Source of the DNA: Spisula solida
Taxonomy: Eukaryota > Mollusca > Bivalvia > Venerida > Mactridae
DNA: 64,000 bases
Reading direction: 5' to 3'
Assembly: GCA_947247005.1 (NCBI GenBank)
Contig: OX365952.1
Location: forward strand, 43,318,722 to 43,382,721
Part shown: positions 39,001 through 50,638 of the stretch, in pieces
Layout of the letters: each line of letters opens with the position of its first letter
Numbering within the stretch: the first letter of the stretch is position 1
Notes under the pieces: model-generated
The model's database searches: none
The model's input: the letters and a program-made list of their open reading frames with translations, nothing else
Told to the model about the DNA's origin: nothing
Position numbers and translations under genes: made by a program

Positions 39001-42000
39001 CTGTGTGCTTTCAGCAGAGCGTAAAATAGTTTAACTCGCTTTTATCTTAAGTCATGCTATGAATTGTTTGTTTTTTAGGTCTATCGTGTTTTAATATGTC
39101 CACATAAATTTTAGTAATTTTCACGATGCGTTAACTTTACTTTGACACTTTATTTTGGGATACTTCGAATATCATCGTTGACATTATAACGATTGGTATT
39201 TTTGTACTTATATTTGTTATTCGAAGCCCCTCATTAAACATCCGACACATGTTATGCACATATTGGCGCCTGATACTAAACAACACCAATCAAGGCCAAC
39301 TACAACGCATTTAAGATAACAAAACAGTTGCAGTTTCACAATACCGAACTCTTGTGAAATCCGAACAAATCAGGCGGTCCGAAGGGTGTTCGGTTTTCTC
39401 AGATTACACTGTATATCTTATATAAACACTTGGTCGGTGTCAGTACATTGGCCTGAAACAATTTAACATACTGGTAGTACCCATACAGTATTACCTCATA
39501 TTATGAGTTTTGTGGGCTGTTCCAGGAAAAATGGAACTAACTTTGTGGAGAATGAAAATTTAACTATAGGTCTGTGGGTGGCAGGTGGCAGAAAAAACAA
39601 GTATTTTGAACAAAAATACAGACAAATTCTAAATATGTGGGTGGGGTTTTGAACTGTCCTTTCTCCTGGAGTTATTTTCTGAAAATTTTCCTAAGATTAT
39701 ATGTACTATAAATTTAACCTCTGTAGAGCAACAACCTCTAAACAATGGCCAACATTTGCAGCTCCCGAAAGGTGTTGTTCTACAGAGGCTGCACTGTACA
39801 TGCAACTGTCATGGTAACTACCTGACCATATCACCTGTTAATAATACTCGTTGTGTTACCAGGTAAACATGCTACTTATAGCATGATACAGGTTAAGGCT
39901 TTGTTTATTAAAGTGTCACCCTTATTGAAAGGGCCAGCCAATTTGACTAAGGAGACACCTACATTTTGTGCACACATTACCTTCTTAATTCCTTATCTTA
40001 CAGCCGGGAGCCTGCCATGTAATACTCTTAGGACAGCCCACAAAATTTAATGATATTTTGCAACTGATGCTATGTATACATTTGTCATGAATTGGCAGAA
40101 ATATTAATGAAAAGAACTAATTAATGATATAAGTACTGGATGGTGATCGTTTTGGGATTGCAAAGAAAATCCTCTTATAAGTATGGAAATAGGAAGTGAG
40201 ATTTATAATCTGTTTACATAGACAATGACAAACAAACAGAATCTAATGCCGGTAATTATAATGATCTTTGATTTCAGATTGAATGATGAACGTCATAACT
40301 CAGATATATAATTATCTGGTATTAACTACGAATCACAATCCTGGATTATGAGAATGAAGGATGTACTCGGGTATATAATTATCTTGTATGAGATGCTAAT
40401 CCTGTAGTCCTTTTATCCCATTTAATATATCTGCTGACTACCGGTAAGCATGGAGTCATCACTACATGCTGTATGAGGTGATGAGAAAGACAAAATCAGG
40501 CTTGTAGGTTGGCAACTACACATACTGGAACATATCCTACAAAATTTGAAGTCTGTAGCTCAAATACTTGAGTTATGAGTGACACAAGCAAATTTTCATC
40601 AAATTTATCACTTCAAGGGCCACAACTCTGCTAATGCTGATTGGATCAGAATTAACTAACATTCCTAGTATGAAATTTGATGACAATAGCACATTACTAT
40701 TCAAGATATAGACAACAAGTTTTGGGACAGACAAGACAAAATCTATATCCACCCAAATTATAATCAACAAACATATGATAGGAGTTTATCCACAAGCTTT
40801 TAAGAACGAACAAGACTGCGTTCAATAAACGCTTATGCCCCCATGGAAGCCTTGTCCATAAAATAAGCTAAGTCAATCAGAGGCCATAATTCTGTTAAAA
40901 TGTTGGATAGGATTACATGGCTTTGATAATGTAAGGGGCTTATGTTGGTAAACAATTATGAAAGCTTTGTAGCAATCCATATTAATGTTAGAAGAAACGG
41001 TCAATTTGGCTTAACCAAGAAGTCTAAGTCCAAAATAAGTCAAAGTGCAGGTCAAAATGAGGTTAGGTGATACAGGCATGTGGAGAGTGTTCATATACAA
41101 CATCCATATAAGTATGAAAGCTTTGTAGCAAGCCATATTTTAATGCTAGAAGTAACATTCAATTTGGGTTAACCAAGAATTTGGCTCTTCAATAAGTCTA
41201 AGTCCACTATTAGGTCAAGGTAAAGGTCAAAATAAGGGTTAGGTGATACAAGCGTGTGGAAAGTGTTCATATACAACATAAATGTAAGTATAAAAGCTTT
41301 GTAGCAAGCCATACTAATGCAAGAAACGGTCAATTTGGGTTAACCGAACAGACGGGTGAATCACTATACACCTCCCGATCTATCGATACGGGGGCATAAA
41401 AATCCAATCCAAAAGAAAAGATTGTAACAGGACAACTGTTACAGTCACAGATACTTGGGGTCTAGACCACGCCCCCCCCCGCTACGCGCCTGGAAATATT
41501 TTTTTTAATATTTCTTATATATCCAGACCCATTCAGAAATCACACAAACATTTGTTGGATGTATTTGATATTAATACAAAAATCTACATAATTCCTCTAC
41601 TGCTTAAATAACACAAAGATAGAAATGTTTCGCTGAACTTTCTCGCACACCGACCTGGAAAAATTGATCGTTTAAAACTTGTTTTGCAACTTACCCGTAT
41701 ATTTCCGATGTCTTTCAGTCAGTAACAAATTAATCTTTACGAAAACTATACTGACAATACTCGATCAGCGCTCTTGTCGACACAATATGCGAGAAAGTTT
41801 GCAATTGTCAACTCATTTTCCGCCGCGCACATAATCTTTCGACAATTTGAACGGTGGTTCCCAGCCAGATACATAAGAACTGTGTCGCGCGTTGAACGCT
41901 GGACCCAAACGAGGTATTCCGAATGGTTTATTTACATATCTGGTTCCAACGTTTAACGCGCGGCGCCGTACTTTCGTATTGATCAGGAGGAAAACCAGCG

Positions 42001-45000
42001 TCGAAAGATTATGTGTGAGTGGTGTTTTGAGTTGAAAATTGCCAACTTTCTCGCAAATTGTGGAAGCAGGGGCGGTGATCAGTTTCTGTCTCTATCATCA
42101 TCGTGAAGAGCAATGTGTACTTGACCAAAGGACACCAAATATTGGCAGGAAAGTTGCACAGTGAGTTAAACACGACCCGATATTCGAGAAAGGTGTGCGA
42201 GAAAGTTCAGCGAAACATTTCTATCTTTGTGTCATTAAAGCAAGAGAGGCATTTACGAATATTTTTTATTTGTCCGGGTACGTTTAATAATGTTTGTGTG
42301 ATTAATGTATGGGTCTGGGTATACAATGTTAATGATAAAAATATACCCAGGTGCGTAGCTGGGGGGGTCCAGACCCCAAGTGTCTGTGGTTACAGTAAAA
42401 AAAAACATACATACCAAACGGCTTTGAGAATAGATTGGAACCTATTGACTTCACATAGTGTCCAGTCTGGTCAAATACCCTCACAGCTCTATCATCTTTC
42501 ACATATATATTGTCAAACTCATTTACTACAACATCTGATGGTCGTCGTAGCGATGGAGAAGCCTGAAATTAGAACAGCCTCAGGTAAAAAGGTCCCGTTC
42601 CAGTCAAATGAAAAATGGGATGTCTGCTGAGCCAACAGGCATTCAATTAAAAATACTTTTGAGTGACTCTCATAGATGATTATCAGGCATCCAATTCTTG
42701 TGTGACAGAGATTGGACTCTGTCATGGGGGTGTGGCAAAGTTGGCTTAATCAACTTCAGACAAAGCATTTCATTCGCTTACACACTCTAGTAAGCTAAAT
42801 GGTGATAAGAATATGGAGCAATGAGAATTGGACAAACTATAGAAGGAGTTTGCTGCACTAAATATAATCCTGTTGGCCATCTTGAATTTCCTCGGCGAAA
42901 ACATTACCTCAGGCAGTAGAACAAGTTTATCAAGTATCCACTGTATGAAGTTTCATAAAATATGTCATAAGGTGAAGGAGTAGTTCGCTCCAAAAAAGAC
43001 TGAAGAACTACCCAACATGGTGCCTCCAGAATACCCTCTTCATACCTTTGATTGCAAGGATATCGTGAACAAACATAGATTTCATGCAACAAAAGACAGC
43101 CACTACAAATACTATTATTTTTGCTACAACATTTTGCAAATTTGCTATCTAGTTCATGAATTCAAAAAACTTCATTCGAAACATTCAATGGCTTTACAGT
43201 ACAATACATTGATGGCAATATTTTTATCAAGGTAAAATAGTTCATGAATCTCCAAAAACCAATGGCAATACAAATTCAATGGCTTTACAGTTCAACACTT
43301 GATACCAATATTTTTATCAAGGTAAAATTGCTCATCATCATATCAGTTTACCATTTTTCCAAATACTTTGACAAACTTTCCGGAGGAGTCAAACATCTTG
43401 AGGCAATGATTTCCCGTGTCTGTGACAATTATATCACCACTACTGTTACTGGTAACTCCAATAGGAAAACGTAAGTCACTCGAACATGTGAATAGATTCT
43501 TGGCTTTCACATCTGAAATAAGACACAAATATGGGTAAATATTAGGGATGGCAACGAGTACCTGAGTACTCGAGTACTCGTTCAAAGGTCCGATTATCGA
43601 ATAGCAAAATCAGTATTCGAGTACTCGGTAAAAAATAAAAATAATAATTGTTAATCCTGTATTGTACAGAACGTGTCCAAGTCTTATCTGGTCTACTAAA
43701 ATTACAATTAACAACGTGTCATCAATCATTAATCGCCGATACGAGGTCGCTAATTGCAAGCAAAACACATGCAGACCTTTCAATCATCGTATGTTAGTTT
43801 GTTTATGACACGTAGCTTGGGGTTCTTTTGGTGACATCAATCCGAGTAATTGTCATCAATCTTTAATTGGCAGTTATTGTTTATTGGGTGTGACAATCGA
43901 TTAAGAAATTAATAAAATATTACTTTAAATTATAATCGTTCTCACGCGTGTATGAATGAACGATAACTCGACTGCGTCACGCTGTGTAAATATTACTATG
44001 TCACCGGTTAATAAGAGAATTCCCCCTTACTTGTTATTTGTTATTATTCGATTTTCTAGCCTTATTGACTATAACTTATACTGCATTTACACTGTATTGT
44101 TGTTCTTTTGTTCTTTTTTTTGTTTCAACATTCTTCTACCGATGTAGATTTGACCATCAACTGAACAGAATGGACAGGCATTCACGATGTTCTATTTGAA
44201 GTTGAACACGCACGTTTGCAGTACAACATTTCTGTGTCCCAAATATCATTCACATAAATTTATAGTTTTCTGAGTACCCGAGTACTCGATCGGAAGAATG
44301 ACCGAGTACCCGAGTACCGATTTTAGTACTCGTTGCCATCTCTAGTAAATATTGATCATCTATTACAAAACATTGTATACGATGCTTTTGCACAATTATT
44401 GTTACAATAACATTATACAATGCTTTGGCACACGTATTGTATAGTATTTATGTATTATAGTTCTACTGCATAGTATTTACAAAGAGTTAGCCAATTTGGC
44501 TTAAGAGACACCAAGTTTGTAAAACTTGTATGCCCCATAAGCAGCCAAATAGTCATCAATGTCGAAGGTCATAGCAACCTTGACCTTTGACCTCAAAATT
44601 AAAAGGAAAAACAACGGATGGTGACCAAGCTTCCCATAAAGTTTTAAGATCCAAGGCCCAACTGTTTTTTTATCAGAAATTATCTGTGCTATTCAATCAT
44701 GTCACGGTAACCTCGACCTCACTTTGGCACTTTGTGCCATGTGAGGTAAAAATAGGAATCCGGAAGAGGACCGTCCAAGCATCAATCTATTTTAAAAGCT
44801 TCATCAAAATTGGTCAAGCAGTTAAGGAGAAGTTGTTTGAATGAATTTTTGTTGATGAACATCAGACAACAGACCAAACAAAATAGCTCACCACTTTGTG
44901 ATCAGGCTAAAAGGCAGGAGGCTAGGCACACAAACTGTCTTTCTGGCAATTGAAAAAATATTCTGATATCCGTATATGTACAGTTTAACTGAATTTCTAC

Positions 45001-48000
45001 TTACTGGTTCCCTTTCTTGCGACCCAGTGTGCTTGCAGGGTACCGAGCTTTTGAGTATTTGATACAGGAGATCTTTTACACACATCTTTCTTTATATCTA
45101 CACAAACAGTACATATATAATGGTATTAAAATATGATTGAACATGATTCTGAATATAATTCCACAGCTTTTCCTTGAAATTATAGTACAGGCATTGTTAG
45201 GCTATGAATCACAGACATTCATTCCTGCAACATTCACCACTGAGTCATTGCATTAAATACCACATTTTTTCGAAACATCATAACGTTTAAACCGTACGTA
45301 ATACAACAGTTTGATGCCCCCACATTAGCTGCACAATATTGCCAAGAAAGATCAACCACTTTTACAAATGTTACGATTTCAATGCCCATGAAGTTGAAAC
45401 TCATCAATATCTACATTAGCATGATCTTGACATTAAAATTATCATATTTATGTTAATATAAGGTAAAATCCCCAATTTTGTATCTTATAACATTAATTAC
45501 CTTTAATATAATTTTCAAAACATAATAAACTAATGAAAACCTGATTTTGATCTTGGAGTGCTTTCATTGTTGCTTTCAATTTTTTTCTCAACTACTTTTT
45601 CTGCTTGTACATGGACTGCATCTACCCAAGTCACTTCAGCAGCTTCACTTTTATCCTGTAACTGGTTGCCTGTCTCTTTAGTACTCTGTTCAGTTTCTTC
45701 TTTCTTTGTATCAACTTTTTCTGTTTCATTACATTGCACATCGTTTTCTGTCAAATCTATTACATTTTCCTCAGTATGAATTTCTTTATCCATATTTTCC
45801 AAACTAGAATCTGATTTACTCGCATGAGGTGAATGTGGTTCCAGAGACTTCCCGTTTAACTTCGTATCTGATTTACTCGCATGAGAAGGTGAATGCTGTT
45901 CCAGAGACTTCCCGTCTATCTTTGTATCAACCTCTACTGATTCTCCTTCCTGATCAGATTTAACATCTAATTTCATATCATCTGATATCTTACATTTCTC
46001 ATCAAACTTCAAATCATCCACTGCAGATCTACTTACATCTTTGAATGAATCTAAACTCTCATGATGAGGAAGATCCAATTTCGAAACGGTTTGTTCCATG
46101 TTTTCACATTTTATTTTCACATCCTTCCATCCTTCGTCAACTAATTTTTTGTCCTCCTTTTTATCAGTTTTACGGTTTTCTACTAAATTCTTTTGCATAT
46201 ATCCTTTAAACCAACTTCTTTGAGCAAGTAGCATTTCTTTACTTTTTTGTTCAACTTCCTTCTTCGACGGTGGATAATTCGTGAACACCAATTCTCTCAA
46301 AGTCTTCACTTTATGGCTGCTTATATCGAGTACCCCAGGAGCCTGGGGGTCGGCATTATCCTCAGCAACATTCTTATGTTCAATGGTATGATTTAGATGA
46401 TCTAATACTGGCTTACTAGACATGGACTTACTGGCTCGCTGATTAGATGTTTGGCAATTAGTAGAAGACCTTTCAACTTCACTCTTGCTATTATCATCTA
46501 CTGACTTTCCTAAAGCAGTTGCACTACTCTCCTTCGTAATGTTAGGTGAATTTAGTAAATGATCTGTCTTTTGAAGAAATGGTTTTCTTAAAGGCTTGAT
46601 ATCAAAACTTATTGTTTGTCTTTTAACTATTCTTTCTCTCAGGTCAGTACAGAATCCTGATTGGACAATACCTCTTCCCTTATCACTATCCCAACTGTTA
46701 AGGTGTGGACCAGATGCTTCATTAACTTTACTAGATGTTTCCTGGAGTTCACTAGAACTATTCTGACCAGTATCACCAACTTCCTTCGAGTCATTGATGT
46801 CATCAGGTTCACAGCGTTTAACAGAACTTTCACACTCATCTGTTCTATGTACAAGATCAATTTTATTATCATTTTCTTCTAGATCTAATTCCTTTGTTCT
46901 TTCCACAAGTGAGTGAAACAGTTCAGCTGCTACCTCATACCTCTTTCTCTTCCCGTGATCAACGTTTTTATCACCTAAATCTCCTGAACCGTCGTCAACA
47001 ACTTTGCGTGTACTACCAAGAGGTTTGTCAGTAGTCTCATTCAGAATGTTTGAGTTCTTCTTGGTTGAAGAAGCAGATGTTTTACAAGCAGAAGCATCTG
47101 GAAAATCAATGTTTCTAACACAAGATTTCTCGGCTGTTGCCATGGTAACGTTGTTAGCACTATTTCTTGCTGCAGGAAGAGGAATGTCACAAATATTTCG
47201 CTTGGCAGAGCCTAAGCTGACTGGTGACGGAAGAGGTATGTCACAAATATTGGTAACGTTGTTTACGCTATTTCTTGCTGCAGGAAGTGGTATGTCACAA
47301 ATATTCCGCTTGGCAGAGCGTGAGCTGACTGTTGACACCGAGACAGAGCATGGGGCAACAGAAGATGCAGAGATGGAACGTGAGGCTACAGAGGTCACGG
47401 AGACACGACATGAAGCGACAGATTGTGAAGTGGCTGAGTATGAGGGGACAGACGGCTGCCGAGCCTTGAATGCCAACTCAGAGGTAATGTTTCTATCTCC
47501 AAACTGGTAAACCATTGGAACTTGTAGTGCCTGATATGTGGGCGATACAGGCACAGCTGGAAATTGAGGCACAAAGGGCATGGTGTTACATAAGTAATTG
47601 TTATTCAACAAATACGGATTCATCTGCATATTCGCTTGCATGTTATTGATTGTTGGAGTAAAAACATGGAAACCCGGAGGAGGGCTTGTGCGATTGCTGA
47701 TAGGTACAGATGGTTGATCCATGCCAGGCAGTGGAGAGTACCTGTTATACGTAGAACATGGCTGACTGACTGTAATGACTGATCTATTATTGTTCTGATC
47801 AGTAACATGTTCAGTATTGTTAATGGTGATAGGTGACTTCTGTAGGTAAGCATCATCAGTCTGAGTTGTCATGTCTGTTGATTTCGTTGATTTCTTTTCT
47901 TCAGTAACCTTACTTAGCGGATCCTCCCCGCAATCTCGTGCACGCAGAGCTGACAGTGCTGATGTTGGCGATTTATAACACCGACCAACTACTAGATCAC

Positions 48001-50638
48001 CAAACATAGGTGGCTTGATTTCAGTACATTGTAGAGCAGGGTAAAACTCTAGTTTCATAATGTCATCAAAATGACCATCTACTGACGAGGAATCCAACAT
48101 ATTTCTGAAACGCACAAATCTTAAGTTAAATCAACACATAAAAGATCTTGGTATACAAAGAATTTTGGATGCATAAGACGGAAAAATGGAAGATACCCAT
48201 CAAAATAGATGAGATCTGGAATAAAAACTAGACTATAAATGAGTAAGCAAAGTAGACTCTCCAGCTCTCCTAAAATAGAAGAACATTCACTGATTTTAAC
48301 AATTTCGCACCGACAAGTTTAAAAACATATTTTTCAAAGCCTGAACTCCATTACTAGAGCACTGGTCCATGAAAAAACTGGTTAGGTGAATCAACGAACT
48401 GCAAAATTGAGAAATTACAAACAAAAGTCTTAAAAACAACAATGAATTTGACTATATAGTAACCCTGTAAGTTGAAAACCCATCTCGAAGTTATTAATAA
48501 ATGGCAATACACTAAACTAAAACACCAGTTCAGAATGAATTTAACATGGTGGAAAACCTGGGAGAGGGCAAAGAAGAAATAGTTAATACTCACTTAAATT
48601 TTTGTAGAATTTTTACAGCAGAATTTTTATCGACCTGGGATTCTAATTCTCGACCAAACTGTGTCAGTTTCTCTGCCTCATTACAAAGTTGGAGATGGGA
48701 GTTAATGCTCTCTTCATACTTCTCTCGTAATTTGTCTAAATCATTCAATTTCGTACTCAAAGCTTCTCGTATTGTCAGAAGCATTTCAGACCTGAAAGAC
48801 ATATTTGTCAGAAGTGATTTATTTTGCTTCTTTGGGAAAGGGTCCGGGTCAGTTCAGATTGGGAATTTTCGCGTCGTGACAACTTGAAATTGGGTATTTT
48901 CTTGAAGTAGAAAGGCCAAATAAAACAGAAAAAGAGATTACATGTGACTGTTTACTGGTTTCTGTAAACTTTATGCTTGACCTCTTGTCAAAAATGTTCA
49001 TAACTTTTGTCATTTCATGCCCGATTTTGAAAAAAATTTTTTTTATGTTTATTGGGAATTTCTCCCTTCAAATTTGGGAAAATTATGGCCTTTTTCAAAT
49101 TGGGAAGGTACGGTTTACCGGTAGCAAACAAAAGAGCAAAAAAATCACTGGTCAGAACAGTAAGACAAATGGTAATAAATTGCTCCAAGTAACTTGTATA
49201 CTATACATGTTATATCACATTTATAAAATCAGGGTTGGATACCAATACTGGTATGAGACTTGGCAGTGCTTTGTACGGTGTAGCACTACCTTATGGTCCA
49301 ACAACTGAAAACTAAGTTTTAAAAGCAAATATAGATAAATAACAAACATGGTCAACATATGACCCACATTGGAACATTCAGATAAACTTTCAAGAAGATT
49401 TAGTGAAAAATGCAGCCAGTCTTCAACTTGCATAAAAGTTTTTCTATGATTTGATCTTAACTAAATAGTTATTGACCCCAAATGACCCACCTTCAAACTC
49501 AACCTAGATCACATTAAGACAAATATTTTGACCAATATTCACGAATTAAAATGCCAAATCTATTTTACACAAGGTTTTTCTTTTGTTTGACCAAGTGACC
49601 TAATTTTTGACCCCAGATGACCCAATATAAAACTTGGCCTTGATTTTATAGAGATAACCATTGTTACCAAAGTTTCAAACGACGGTGCCGGGACGTACAA
49701 CAGACGAAGAGCACTAACAAAAGCTCACAATGTCACTATGTGACAGCTGAGCTAAAAGCATCAGAGTTCTACTTACTGGAAATCCAGCAATGCAGTTGAT
49801 AATTTATTTACATAGCTTTCTAAATCTGTCTTGGCTCTATCTCTTCTCGTCATAAGCACTGCCTGTCCAGACTTCAGCTTACTGATGGAGCCATGTAATC
49901 TACTACATTCTTTCCTACTTTTACTCAACTTCTCATTGAGCATTTCATGCAGAGACTGTCTACTGTACCAACTGTAATCCATGTTTGTCTAAAACAAAGG
50001 TTTCAGATTATCATATTAGACACATATATACATGTATACAATGTCTACTTATTAAATTTATACAGAAACGGACACATTCCAAACTGAAAACAGTATGTTA
50101 TCAGTGATTTGTTTTTGCTATTTTTAGTGCTAAAATTTAGGAAGTGGCTAGAGGTCCGGACCTCTAGACAATGCTTGTAGGACTGGCTAAATTCTTGACA
50201 CACAAATAAAATATATTGTTTATACATATGAAATTAATTACCGGACCTCTAGCCTGTCCTACACGCATTGTCTAGAGGTCCGGTTACTTTAAGACTCCAG
50301 GGACCTCTAGCCACTTCCTAAAATTTATTGAATACAGGCAGTTTCCCCTAGCAAAATAACCTCCATTTCCCCCAAAAGTAATGCATGTATACCTTCCTTT
50401 TTTGTTCCTGTCCGTTTGAAAGCATCTACTTGTATGGCTGTTTATATGTCAAAACAATAGATAACAGCTACATCATCTTAAATTGATACTTCTGTCTCTG
50501 CATTCATTCGAGCAACAGCAATGCTTTCAGCTCTTTGATTTACTAAGGTACCCTTAAAGTGTCGATAAATAGATTAAATGTAACAAATCAAACCTTTTTC
50601 TTCACGTTCTTTGCTGTTGTTTCGCTTTCAACGGCCAT
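36095..50638 (-). CDS. Coiled-coil / disordered / NHL-propeller protein (TRIM-NHL-like, no RING or B-box)
   Basis: Ten exons (minus): 50594-50638, 49777-49988, 48594-48791, 45541-48104, 45005-45097, 43352-43512, 42415-42562, 37487-37678, 36648-36805, 36095-36241. All phases agree: 1305 residues, TGA stop. Residues ~20-150 are heptad-rich and resemble the coiled coil after B-boxes in TRIM proteins. Residues ~152-1006 come from one 2564-nt exon and are Ser/Lys/Glu-rich, low complexity and probably disordered. They include three NICDIPLP motifs and a repeated GKSLE.HSP.ASKSD segment. Residues ~1040-1305 contain six NHL blades (for example DIIVTDTGNHCLKMFDSSGK and NVVIGDSKNNRVQVYRHDG), enough for a closed six-bladed propeller, which in the family binds RNA or protein. 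No RING or zinc-binding B-box cysteines appear, so E3 ligase activity is not expected unless upstream exons exist. The exon 1 donor is a weak GTTTGA; an alternative start is the Met at codon 3 of exon 2. Confidence 0.88.
36912..37045 (+). mobile_element. tRNA-derived SINE, second copy
   Basis: The same family in plus orientation: CTCCATAGCTCAGGTTAACG, CCAGGTTCTAATATGGG (mutated B box) and the shared tail TTCAGCAGAAAGCTGAATGG, CAAATAAAGGCT. It lies in the intron between NHL-gene exons 8 and 9. Confidence 0.75.
37298..37472. mobile_element. 175-bp pogo-like MITE with TA duplication
   Basis: Ends CAGTCAGGTCTCGATATAAC / complement of GTTGTATCGACACCTGACTG, flanked by TA at 37296-37297 and 37473-37474. 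The inner sequence is AT-rich and non-coding. The right end is 14 bp from the exon 8 donor of the NHL gene (exon end 37487). Confidence 0.85.
37649..38618. repeat. 65-bp tandem array derived from the exon 8 splice acceptor of the NHL gene (part 1)
   Basis: About 15 copies of a 65-bp unit (ACACTTGGTCGGTGTCAGAA, CAAGGCCTGAAACAATTAAA, CATAGTACAGGTATATCTCA, TATAA). The first unit overlaps the 5' end of exon 8 of the NHL gene. On the minus strand each unit therefore contains a polypyrimidine/AG acceptor (TTGTTTCAG) followed by the first 26 nt of that exon. In some units the AG has mutated (TTTCTAACC). The array fills the intron between exons 7 and 8 and is split by a MITE at 38619. Confidence 0.9.
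38619..39411. mobile_element. 793-bp Tc1/mariner (pogo-like) MITE with TA duplication
   Basis: Near-perfect inverted ends CAGTGTAATCTGAGAAAACC at 38619 and its complement ending at 39411, flanked by TA on both sides (38617-38618, 39412-39413). No transposase frame was recognised inside. CAGT-type ends and a TA target are typical of pogo/Tigger-derived non-autonomous elements. It interrupts the 65-bp array in the NHL gene. Confidence 0.85.
39412..39478. repeat. 65-bp tandem array, last copy beyond the MITE
   Basis: After the MITE insertion the array resumes in register (TATCTTATATAAACACTTGG, then TCGGTGTCAGTACATTGGCC) and ends near 39478. This shows the MITE landed inside an existing array. 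Confidence 0.85.
39705..39805. mobile_element. Short pogo-like MITE fragment
   Basis: CCTCTGTAGAGCAACAACCT near 39718 is inverted as GTGTTGTTCTACAGAGGCTG at 39770-39791, and CACTG-TA closes the right end. The left outer bases are eroded. About 100 bp in total. Confidence 0.55.
40810..41398 (+). mobile_element. Dispersed repeat, long ATGCCCCC...GGGGGCATA copy
   Basis: From CAAGACTGCGTTCAATAAAC and TTATGCCCCCATGGAAGCCT to GATCTATCGATACGGGGGCA. It contains three internal diverged repeats of GTAAGTATGAAAGCTTTGTA, GCAAGCCATA. It is in the NHL-gene intron between exons 7 and 8. Confidence 0.65.
41437..42397. mobile_element. ~960-bp foldback element
   Basis: Long inverted arms: the left (ACAGTCACAGATACTTGGGG, later AAAGATAGAAATGTTTCGCT) and the right (complement beginning near 42397) match over about 210 bp with moderate divergence. 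The inner part is also self-complementary (CACATAATCTTTCGAC near 41827 against GTCGAAAGATTATGTGTG near 42000). Almost the whole element can fold. It ends 17 bp from the exon 7 donor of the NHL gene. Open frames inside it show no family similarity. Confidence 0.75.
43543..44344. mobile_element. 802-bp hAT-type non-autonomous element
   Basis: Inverted ends TAGGGATGGCAACGAGTAC / TAGAGATGGCAACGAGTAC are flanked by an exact 8-bp duplication GTAAATAT (43535-43542 and 44345-44352), the hallmark of hAT elements. Sub-terminal GAGTACTCG palindromes are abundant. No transposase seen. The insertion is about 23 bp upstream of the 3' splice site of NHL-gene exon 6. Confidence 0.92.
44515..44885 (+). mobile_element. 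Dispersed repeat copy with TGACCTTTGACCT
   Basis: TGTATGCCCCATAAGCAGCC, CTTGACCTTTGACCTC, AAGATCCAAGGCCCAACTG. Same family as 480-735. In intron 5 of the NHL gene. Confidence 0.6.
50131..50328. mobile_element. ~198-bp palindromic MITE
   Basis: TAAAATTTAGGAAGTGGCTA at 50131 is inverted near 50306-50327, with inner copies of GAGGTCCGGACCTC. It lies in intron 1 of the NHL gene. No coding content. Confidence 0.75.

Noticed and set aside
42103..42630. 175-codon plus-strand open frame
   Set aside because: Most of it lies in the right arm of the foldback element and it continues antisense through exon 7 of the NHL gene; no family similarity.
43343..43352. Extension of NHL exon 6 past FGK into MVN
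   Set aside because: A GTAAAC donor after FGKM joins exon 7 in phase and continues the NHL propeller, so the run-on is intronic.
47004..47510. 168-codon plus-strand open frame
   Set aside because: Antisense shadow of the large disordered exon of the NHL gene; its apparent repeats mirror the NICDIPLP repeats.
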